From Chlamydia trachomatis (lineage in GTDB: Bacteria; Chlamydiota; Chlamydiia; Chlamydiales; 2-12-FULL-49-11): a DNA stretch of 35,025 nucleotides. The DNA lies in NCBI GenBank assembly GCA_945862365.1, contig CAMAXK010000013.1, positions 1 to 35,025 on the forward strand. Reading direction: 5' to 3'. Both the position numbers and the translations under genes were made by a program. The notes under the pieces are model-generated. The model did no database searches. It saw only the letters and a list, made by a program, of their open reading frames with translations, and had not been told where the DNA came from. Positions 25,801 through 33,100 of the stretch are shown piece after piece; position 1 is the stretch's first letter; each line of letters starts with the position of its first letter.

Positions 25801-27490
25801 GTAAAAACGGTACAGCAATGCATTCAATAGTGTTTTTAGCCAAGGTATTTTTAACTGTGTTTAAAGCGCAAGTTGCCGCAGCTGTCACACTCGTACCTAA
25901 AGCGCTTTTTGTCGTTTTAAAAGCATTGCTAGCAAACTCTACCGTTTTATATATGCCTTGCATTGCAAGAGCTTTTGCACCTTCTGGTCCACCCGTATTT
26001 ATATGGGTTACAGCCTGAGCTCCAACCTTTCCAATCTCCTTGATCAAGTTATTGCGTTTGAGGTTTACGAATTTTCTAGCATTTCCAAGTGCGCTATGAG
26101 CCATTGTTAGTAATGTATTTTTTGCAGAAGGATCATTTTCGTTAGATATAGGTAAATTGGCAAGAGCGTAATCAACCGCCGATATTACTATATCTGCTAT
26201 ACGACGATTTCCAGAACGCATTCCATCTTCGATTATTTGTTTTGTCTGTTGAACGAGCAATGCTTGAAGAGCTGGCCCCGCTATTGCGCCTAAAGCTGTC
26301 AGAATCCAGTCAGTTGTCATAAGAGAGAGTCCGGTCATATTATGTATTTTAGACTCAAAAAGTGTCGGAAGAAGAAGCGCTCCCATTACTGCAGCAGCAA
26401 TATTAAAATTAAAAACATAAGGAACTCTTGGATGAGCAGGTCTTCCTTTATCTCCTACAATACCAATCATCCCTTCTATTATTACCTTACCTAAGGATGC
26501 AGCATCATATGCTTTTTCAACACCAGCTTTAGAGCCTGCTACAAATAACGGCATTGCACCAAATAGAAATGGAGAAGGATCTCTTATTACTCCGGCTAAA
26601 AAGGCTAGACCTGCACTAAAAATCATTGCCTTGATAATATCAAAATGAACAGGATTGATGTTGTGTGCTACTGGATGATCATTATTTATACGATGAGCGA
26701 TACCTTCTAAATTTCGGGGTATCAATGGTTCTTCCCCTTGAGTATGTCTTGCTCGATGGTAAATAATTTCGCCGTTTTCTCCTAGATCGGGTGCATCATC
26801 ATCATTACCATCATCATCTTCTTCTAGAGTAGCGGCCCCCCCTATTAAAGGATTGGCAACTTCTTGCACTCTTGGAGCCAAGAGTGCAGCTGTACCAGTA
26901 GCGCAAAATTGTGTGATTGGGTAGTTACCACCTTGCATCGTTTCAACTAAAAAAGCCATAGCAATCGCCGCAGCATAAGGGGCAAGAGCGTCTCTATTCA
27001 GTGGAAGGACAGGGATATTTTGTCTAATAGTTTGAAGCGCTAGATTGGCAGTAGCTTGGGCTCTTGCTGGGATTTGAGCTGTCCAATTTTGAATTTGTCT
27101 TAATCTAGGTACAGCAGGAGCGTTAGGTTCGGGAGCACCTTGTTGAGGGCCTTGTTGCAATTGGATATCTTCTCCTCCATTTAACGCATTGTAACTTGAT
27201 AACACTGCACGTGCTATTGTTACAATCTCCGTCGCTATTGCCCCTAACCCTGCGTTTCTGTAAGTTAATAAATTAGTTGAATATGCAAGCTGACATGCAA
27301 GCATCCCAATACCAAAGCAAGTTATAATGCTTATTAATTCGCCACCGTTAGCATTAAAATGATCAGGAAGATGCATACGTCTTCCTAGGTTTTGCCAACA
27401 ATTATTAGCTCTATCTTGTGGATGACCCTGTTGATTAGCTAGTTGATTACCTAGTTGAGAATTTGCTGATTGATGTCCTGTTCCTAACAC
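22892..27490 (-). CDS. Giant membrane/coiled-coil protein of unknown function, 1532 aa
   Basis: Not recognised. Visible parts: a Gln/Asn-rich polar N-terminus (1-35) without a Sec signal; hydrophobic segments at about 51-70, 82-98 and 170-183; an acidic patch EEDDDGNDDD near 223-232; further hydrophobic segments at about 283-302, 305-320, 360-378 and 390-412; a long helical middle; another segment near 930-955 (FMTPLYAVAIAVMWIVEHVF); then several hundred residues of charged helix with coiled-coil character, and a final hydrophobic stretch near 1470-1510. GTG 27490 is chosen because GGAGGT lies five bases upstream. The N-terminal composition and multiple paired hydrophobic segments resemble chlamydial type III secreted inclusion-membrane proteins, but this is inference. 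It stands alone between tiny lipoproteins and a barrel gene. Confidence 0.7.
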   Translation of the reverse strand: MLGTGHQSANSQLGNQLANQQGHPQDRANNCWQNLGRRMHLPDHFNANGGELISIITCFGIGMLACQLAYSTNLLTYRNAGLGAIATEIVTIARAVLSSYNALNGGEDIQLQQGPQQGAPEPNAPAVPRLRQIQNWTAQIPARAQATANLALQTIRQNIPVLPLNRDALAPYAAAIAMAFLVETMQGGNYPITQFCATGTAALLAPRVQEVANPLIGGAATLEEDDDGNDDDAPDLGENGEIIYHRARHTQGEEPLIPRNLEGIAHRINNDHPVAHNINPVHFDIIKAMIFSAGLAFLAGVIRDPSPFLFGAMPLFVAGSKAGVEKAYDAASLGKVIIEGMIGIVGDKGRPAHPRVPYVFNFNIAAAVMGALLLPTLFESKIHNMTGLSLMTTDWILTALGAIAGPALQALLVQQTKQIIEDGMRSGNRRIADIVISAVDYALANLPISNENDPSAKNTLLTMAHSALGNARKFVNLKRNNLIKEIGKVGAQAVTHINTGGPEGAKALAMQGIYKTVEFASNAFKTTKSALGTSVTAAATCALNTVKNTLAKNTIECIAVPFLQKLWKLQKGKDEKEYIQAKLNLITKHRLDTEPQNLLKAILQLPQNFLIEGMEINPKLRSIMEAFTSNEKIELTVKEGENCPENQPIYPPMVETAIDPKVKEVADFILEQNRFKRESISGFTKTPDGPLTNKQKIEHQVAITTEILTLKGIYKLFESSGGKAEAFETILEQVIHSSEKLKGDIKNSSKLFIEKLNESMHVVGETNLIARGFIGNVLLPAIASTVVGMGQNGMKRFFTQAKAKIGEQLSSDGNKGAGNIQLLDEFSALFSKVSNAIDAHITGGAMALPSLITKEEFINKVVAGDPKETAKSYKNLTNTFVDTFCPTPLNAAGKLAKTRSELMDKLTGPELFGAKKIFMTPLYAVAIAVMWIVEHVFVRWAEWCINKIVTAFIKKSAEDAKIVESLVTSAVDAITGKNNGGRGTEIMDTLILEVLDLANQAISEELENTALADEIPILSPEENKASKEFVRSFVEAVNKYSTTNEDTLEARIKKLLAPLTALGIGITFDKILDLIAPHIHKLFKDITTEEKLDELTVLGLEALNKTLQRTEDVTKVTKTQLEKRKQKEQTRKIQINNQIDVLSKQLIELTKKAIITDATNTTSRDSNNIHSAIKNKLDAFNKESIQALIDINQAGTPVERQIDIMDKLTENLIAFKEFIFTTASSKSINQDLKNILGDSCAKLTEIVKLFRETEIRLHASIITDEEKRLISRIHELSFDERSSTEGKISEILKGYKALSNEKSPILKIKIMEDLAKINEVIQEKAKNKQVENYYAAAITLLSQTHTKASDESLRKSYMKLVYEYKPKEMSNEVWNNLKQLIKSDNAGFSLRKENMIKDLRIKQKDASSQDVKFSEKVSESIEEVKRNADQYTKNFIEKQEADLPEVKRKTEALYKELGDILNKEIKQKLNIRVGVTEASVGILGLFEPLLIADLSKYLLQVANATPFLAKHAVRHIGLERMDKVLAGMRSKR

Positions 27491-27795
27491 GTGTTACCTC
27501 CAAAGGGTGGGTTTAAAGATGATTGAAAACTAGAGCCGTTTTTGCGGTTTATTTTCCAATTTTTTCAATACATCCATTTTGTGTACCCATCTAGTATAAG
27601 CATAATAACAATTAATTAGAAAGGTTTTAGATCGATTTACCACTATAATAAATATTTTATTCCTTTAAATTATCTTAATAATAGCTATAAATTAGCTACT
27701 TTGGATTTTATTAACCACATCCGGCTATTATTAAAATAAAAAGTTTACATCAAAAAATAGTGCAAATATTTTTTTAATAAAGTACTGTAAATTTT
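27491..27795. other. AT-rich divergent regulatory region
   Basis: 305 bases between the divergent giant gene and the barrel gene. No ORF. It holds the GGAGGT ribosome-binding site of the giant gene at its left end, a minus-strand TATACT near 27590-27595, and the barrel gene promoter at its right end. Otherwise I see nothing but A/T-rich sequence. Confidence 0.6.
27744..27772 (+). promoter_or_regulatory. Predicted promoter of the BBP7-like gene
   Basis: TTTACA (27744-27749), a 17-base spacer and TATTTT (27767-27772), 23 bases before ATG 27796. The predicted leader is short and no Shine-Dalgarno is visible. Confidence 0.5.
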
Positions 27796-28848
27796 ATGCA
27801 TCGTTTTTTATTATACATTTGCTTTGTTTCGAGCCTGTTTGGAAATATCACCTATTTATCCCCTGCAGGGGTGGGCCTTTATGTAGAGGCTGGGTATGCT
27901 CCGGCATGGCGAAGTTGTTTGCTTGGTGATCCCATTATTTGGACCGTTTCGCATGGCTCGACCGTCGATCCAGGCGTTTCAACCTTAGATCACGGCCTTT
28001 TTCATCCTAATCAAGGGTTAACCAAGATTGAAGCCCCTGGTTTAAGGGTAAGGGCTGATTTATCAGCAAATAGATGGGGTTCGGTAGAGGGGATCTTTCA
28101 AGGGCTCTATGAATGGGAGTTTAATAAGACAGTAGTCCATGGAAGGGATTGGATAGGAACATCAATTTCCCCCTTTGCCGAAGGTGGTGCGTACCTTCTT
28201 TCCTATGATTTTATGTCTTTTTCCCACATTGATGTAGAGTATCATGAACATTTCAATAGTGTTGAATTAAATTATTTAAAGCACTTATCACCAAGATATT
28301 ACGACTATTTTTCAGTATCTGTTATTTTTGGTCTTAGGGGGATTCAAAGTGAGAATTCGATGAATTTAACAGGCCCTATGGAAGGAGATGGGGTGGTAGA
28401 TCCTTCATTAGATCCGATTGGAACTTTATACCTAAACAATAAGAATAGATTTATTGGGGCGCAAATTGGGGGAGTTCTTCGGTATAGGATCACAAAAAAG
28501 CTGTATTTTGAATGCCCAGTGAAAGGGGCTATTTTAGGAGATATTTTAGATTATCAGATAAAAATATTTTATTCAGAAGAATCGGATGTAGCAAATCAGC
28601 CTAGAAATATTACATCGTATCAAGATATGGATAGGGTGAAGGCGGCGATGGGCTATGCAGCAGAGGCTACCCCGAAATTTGAGCTTCATCTTGGCAATAT
28701 CTATTTATTTGCTGGCGGAAACCTTCTTTATGTTCATGGAGTAAGTCCCACAAGTATACAAATTACTCAAAAAAATGTATTAAATGTAAATAGTTGTGGC
28801 TGGATTTTTATAGGGTCAGCACTAATTGGATTGGGCCTACACATTTAA
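27796..28848 (+). CDS. BBP7-like outer-membrane beta-barrel protein
   Basis: 350 residues with a Sec signal peptide (MHRFLLYICFVSSLFG). The body alternates Gly/aromatic beta-strands. FNSVELNYLKHLSPRY then FGLRGIQSENSMNL and NNKNRFIGAQIGG followed by RITKKLYFECPVKGAILGD resemble the BBP7 family of outer-membrane barrels, first known from planctomycetes and also found in chlamydia-related bacteria: the VELN strand, the G-(L/F)-R-Y-like strand, and the N-x-x-G-A-Q-x-G strand come in the right order. The C-terminus LIGLGLHI lacks the usual terminal Phe. Likely a porin or surface barrel, perhaps replacing MOMP functions. Own promoter, no Shine-Dalgarno. Family call from memory of the pattern. Confidence 0.72.
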   Translation: MHRFLLYICFVSSLFGNITYLSPAGVGLYVEAGYAPAWRSCLLGDPIIWTVSHGSTVDPGVSTLDHGLFHPNQGLTKIEAPGLRVRADLSANRWGSVEGIFQGLYEWEFNKTVVHGRDWIGTSISPFAEGGAYLLSYDFMSFSHIDVEYHEHFNSVELNYLKHLSPRYYDYFSVSVIFGLRGIQSENSMNLTGPMEGDGVVDPSLDPIGTLYLNNKNRFIGAQIGGVLRYRITKKLYFECPVKGAILGDILDYQIKIFYSEESDVANQPRNITSYQDMDRVKAAMGYAAEATPKFELHLGNIYLFAGGNLLYVHGVSPTSIQITQKNVLNVNSCGWIFIGSALIGLGLHI

Positions 28849-28870
28849 TTCGAATAATAGTAATTTTTTT

Positions 28871-28972
28871 AAAAAAAGCTGGAGAGTACTTACGACAAAA
28901 ACTACTTTCTTAAGGCTGCTACCTTCCGGTCCTGACCTGGTTCGTAAGGCCTATTCCATAAGGTCCCCAGCA
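28871..28972 (-). ncRNA. ffs: Small signal recognition particle RNA (4.5S type) with terminator
   Basis: On the minus strand the RNA runs from about 28972 to 28878 (about 95 nt) and ends in a run of seven T (28877-28871). The conserved Ffh-binding core CCAGGTCAGGACCGGAAGG with its GGAA tetraloop is followed by AGCAGC (minus strand of 28916-28941). The ends pair: GCTGGGGA with TCTCCAGC, then CTTA with TAAG. This is the short bacterial SRP RNA without Alu domain. It lies downstream of the LRR gene on the same strand and tail-to-tail with the barrel gene. Confidence 0.94.
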
Positions 28973-28979
28973 AATGAAA

Positions 28980-29008
28980 ATTATATCAAGAAGGATGCTT
29001 TTAGGCAA
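28980..29008 (-). promoter_or_regulatory. ffs: Promoter of ffs
   Basis: TTGCCT (29008-29003), a 17-base spacer and perfect TATAAT (28985-28980), seven bases before the predicted 5' end of SRP RNA. It begins three bases after the LRR gene stop. This is the best promoter in the window. Confidence 0.8.
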
Positions 29009-29011
29009 GGG

Positions 29012-30073
29012 CTAGATCGGGGGTGTAGCTGATAATAGATTTCTTTCGGGATTTTCTTTGGATTCATTAAAGTAAAGCATAAATATTCCAAATATCCCTA
29101 GCGCTATTGCGCTTATTAATAGATACTTGTTATTTGTAAAGACTCCTGTTGTTGTTATTGGCATTATACTTATCCACCAGAGATCATCAGAAGGTAGTTT
29201 CCCAGACTTATATGCAAGGTACAAGAGGGAACATATTGGAGCACAAGATATAATAGTTACTAATATCTTAGGTAAATAAAACATAAGGGGCATAATTTCT
29301 CTGCATTTAAGTCTTCTTTTTCTGATTAAATCGGGAGGGGAGAAACACGGATTACCAGATGTCTTAAATTCTATAACCTCTTTTAAGTTATGCATAGACC
29401 CCGGGTAGTTAGTGAGCAGGTTATTAGACAGAAAAATCATTTTAAGTTTTCTTAAATTACCAAAAAACTCTGGTAAGTGAGTAAGCTTGTTGTTAGATAG
29501 ATTAACTTCTTCAAGATTTATCAATCTACAGATCTCCTCAGGTAGGCATCTTAAATTATTGCCTGCTAAAGATAGTGTACGAATTTGATTCAACATTTCT
29601 TGATTTTCTTCAGCTGCAAACCATGTTCCTATAATATCTGCCGTTGTATTATGTGGGATCGGAAGATTATGCATGAATCCTCTTAAATTTTCTGCAAGGA
29701 CTTGGAGGGAATAATCTATTTCTTGTTTAGCTTTTTGAATTTTTTTACTTGTGTCACAACTTCCTAATAGATGATAAACATGCTCCTTAGCAAAACTCCC
29801 TTTGAATAATATCAAGACATGGGGTTTTATATCCGCAACAATTTTTTCAAAAACATACCTTATCAAAGAAGAGCCATTTGACTCTTGCCTAACAGTAAAA
29901 TCACTGAAACCTTTTAAATATGGAAATTGATCAAGATTTTCTCTCTCTAATTTTTCAATCAAATTAAGCACATAAGTAAGCTGAGCAGACCTTAGACGTC
30001 TTGAGACTAATTTGCATTCTTCCGGGCAAAATTGAGCTATTATTTTCAGAGGGCCTTGAGCAATACTTTCCAT
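29012..30073 (-). CDS. Leucine-rich-repeat protein with C-terminal membrane segments, 353 aa
   Basis: An N-terminal helical region (1-155) contains LKIIAQFCPEECKLVSRRLR, faintly like a degenerate F-box helix. Leucine-rich repeats of 23 residues follow at about 161-245: LNQIRTLSLAGNNLRCLP, INLEEVNLSNNKLTHLP, RKLKMIFLSNNLLTNYP and KEVIEFKTSGNPC, a Leu-Asn-Pro plant/bacterial type pattern that ends in the usual NPC cap. A basic stretch RKRRLKCRE precedes two or three hydrophobic segments (about 262-288, 298-312 and 318-335). No signal peptide. LRR scaffolds bind proteins; a membrane tail of this kind and chlamydial origin suggest a secreted host-interaction protein, which is inference. ATG 30073 lacks a clear Shine-Dalgarno. 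Confidence 0.78.
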   Translation of the reverse strand: MESIAQGPLKIIAQFCPEECKLVSRRLRSAQLTYVLNLIEKLERENLDQFPYLKGFSDFTVRQESNGSSLIRYVFEKIVADIKPHVLILFKGSFAKEHVYHLLGSCDTSKKIQKAKQEIDYSLQVLAENLRGFMHNLPIPHNTTADIIGTWFAAEENQEMLNQIRTLSLAGNNLRCLPEEICRLINLEEVNLSNNKLTHLPEFFGNLRKLKMIFLSNNLLTNYPGSMHNLKEVIEFKTSGNPCFSPPDLIRKRRLKCREIMPLMFYLPKILVTIISCAPICSLLYLAYKSGKLPSDDLWWISIMPITTTGVFTNNKYLLISAIALGIFGIFMLYFNESKENPERNLLSATPPI

Positions 30074-30137
30074 AAAACACTATTTGTTAATTAAAAAGCT
30101 TTGAGGATAAAACATTAATCATTTTAAGCAAAAGCCT

Positions 30138-30177
30138 TTACTAATAGTTGTAGCGCTTTTTAGAAGCACTCCGGTTT
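30138..30177 (-). terminator. Possible hairpin after uvrA
   Basis: On the minus strand AGTGCTT pairs with AAGCGCT (one G-U) and an outer AGTTG pairs with CAACT. No T-run follows, so termination is uncertain. Confidence 0.3.
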
Positions 30178-30198
30178 TTCAACTATGATAAGGTTAGA

Positions 30199-33100
30199 TC
30201 AGAGATATTTAGTGATTAAGGCTTTTTTATTAGCTTTTACCTGGGCAAGAGGGCCGCTATCTACGATTTTACCACCTTCAAAACCCCCACCTGGGCCAAG
30301 ATCGATCACGTAGTCGCTGTTATCGATTATATCGGTGTTATGTTCGATCACCCAAATACCATGACCTTTGGAAAGGAGGGTATCAAAAAGGCGTAAAAGA
30401 AGTTCAATATCGGTGAAATGAAGGCCTGTGCTTGGCTCATCAAAGATATAAAGGGTATGGCCGAGATCTTTATTGGTAAGCTCTTTGGCAATTTTTAATC
30501 TTGAAGCCTCTCCACCGGAGAGGGTTTTTACCCTTCGGTTTAGATTTAGGTGATCTAGTCCTGTGCTGATCATCATGGCAAGGGCTTTTTGGATCTTTGG
30601 TAAGGGGGGAAATAGCTCTGTTGCCTTTGCCACATCGCAGGCAAGGAGTTCAGAGATGGAAAGCCCTTTGTATTTAATAGAAAGGCTAAGGGGGTTTAGT
30701 CGAAGACCATCACAGGAGGTGCATTTAAGCTTTACTGGGGGAAGGAAATGTAGATCGATCCATTCATGGCCATGTCCTTTACACCGCTTGCAATGACCTG
30801 AGATGCTATTAAAGCTGAAAGCCCCGGGCTTTAGCCCTTTTATTTTTGCCTCAGGCAAAGCAGAAAAAAAGGTTCGAAGGGGGGTAAGGATATCAAGATA
30901 GGTAGAGATATCAGACCTAGAGCAAAGTGAAACAGGTGTTTGGTTGATATGTAAGATTTTGGATAGGATTTTTGCGCCATTAATGGTGCAATTTGGTTTC
31001 TCTAATTTATTAGTAGGTTTTCCTTTTTTTAGATTCTCTTCTAGATGATCGTGTAAAAGATCGATCACAAGAGAGGTTTTACCAGCCCCTGACACCCCGG
31101 TAAACACAGTAATACCGTCTAATGGGATGTTTATATGAAGATTTTTGATATTATGAATGGTGGCTTTAGATACTTCAAGGAAGTTTTTAGGAATAATTTG
31201 GTTTGTTCCACGTCTAAGAATTTTTTCTTTTGACAGGTAGGGACCTGTTACTGAATTTTTATCTTTTAAAATGTGAGCAAATGTTCCTTTGGCAACAATT
31301 TTCCCGCCATGTTTTCCACAGCCTGGTCCAAAGTCAAAAATTTCATCGGCAATTTGCATCGTCAGCGGATCGTGCTCTACAACGATTAACGTATTGCCAC
31401 GTTCTTTCATTTTTAACAGTGACTTGTTCAACTGCTCATTATCTACTGGATGTAGACCAGTTGTTGGCTCATCAAGGATATAACAGGCGCCTGTAAGCTC
31501 TTTATGAAGCTCTTTGGCAAGCCTTACTCTTTGCACCTCACCAGTACTTAGTGTTTTTGTCATTCGTCCCATCGAAAGGTAATGAAGGCCGATATCATTT
31601 AAAAAAGTAAGTGTGGATACAAGGTTTTCTAAAGGCTCTTTTACCACTTCTGAAAATGGGATGTTTGCAATAAAAGCTTTTGCCTCTTTTAAAGAAAGAT
31701 CGCATAACTTTGGTAGAGAAAGTCCATCAAGCAAGACAGCTGAGGCAAGGGGATTTAATCTTCCCCCTTTACATTCTGGGCAGATCTCTTCTTTACCTGT
31801 GCCAAAATATTCGTACATCTCCTCATCGATATCAATTAATATCCCAAGACCTGAGCAATATTCACATTGACCTTCTGTGTGGTTGAAGGAAAAGGTGTGG
31901 TGGGTGATCTTTGGAAAGGATTTTCCTGTCTCTTTTACAGAAAAAGATAAGTTATAGTAAAGCTCACTTTCCCCAGCAATAACTACCACTTCATTACTAG
32001 AATAACGTATGGCAAGCTCAATACTAGATAACATATGTGAAAGTGATGTTTTTGAATAAATAAGTCTATCAATAACAAGCTCTAACTTATTTTTACGCAG
32101 GCGGCGATAGGGGATGGTTTCATCTAATTCATACATGGTTCCATTTAAGCGAATGCGAATAAATCCTGCGGCTAAAAATCGACTTTTCCACTCTTCAAAA
32201 TCTAAAATTTCTTTTGTATCAATAGGAGATAAAATGGTGATCTTTGTTTTATCAGGAAGATCTTTATATTGATCCACAATAAACGAGGGGGTAATTTGTA
32301 CAATAGGATAACCGGTGTCTGGGCAAAAAGGTTTTCCTAGATGTGTATAAAGGAGCCTTAAATGATCATAGGCTTCTGTTACTGTTCCGAGAGTAGATCT
32401 TGGATTCATACTACGCATTCGTTGCTGGGTAGCTACAGTAGGGGATAGATTTAACATCTTTCCATATTTTGGCTTTGGCATGGCTTTTACAAATCTTCGT
32501 GTAAAAGGGGGCAGGGTTTCGACAAAACGTCTTTGTGCTTCGCAAAAAATGGTATTGTAGGCAAGGCTTGTTTTTCCAGATCCAGAGGGTCCAGCAAACA
32601 CTGAAATTTTCCCTTTTTCAATTTCTAAAGAAAGATGTTTTAAATTGTGCTCATGGGCATCTTCAATGATGATTTTTTTCTGTACCAAAGACTCTACTCT
32701 AGGAGATTGGGTAGGAAGTTTTTTCTTTCCTAGCGCCTCTTTAATATAGGAAGCTGTCGGAGATGAGGTATTTGCAACCTCCTCAGGGGTCCCCTTTGCC
32801 ATGATTTTTCCACCCTTATTTCCACCGCTTGGCCCAAGATCAATTACATAATCACAACATTTGACAAGATCCATGTTATGCTCAATGACCACAATGCTAT
32901 TTCCTGCCTCTACAAGCTCATGAAGAATATTGAGTAGCTTTGCAATATCATAAAAGTGGAGTCCTGTAGTGGGTTCATCCAAAATGTATAATGTCTTAGA
33001 ACTTTTCTTTGTTAACAGTTCACAAGAGAGCTTTATCCTTTGCGCCTCTCCGCCTGATAGAGTTACTGCAGATTGTCCTAAAGAAATATAGCCAAGTCCC

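Noticed and set aside
28826-29032. 68-codon plus-strand ORF after the barrel gene
   Set aside because: It covers the complete SRP RNA and its promoter on the opposite strand.
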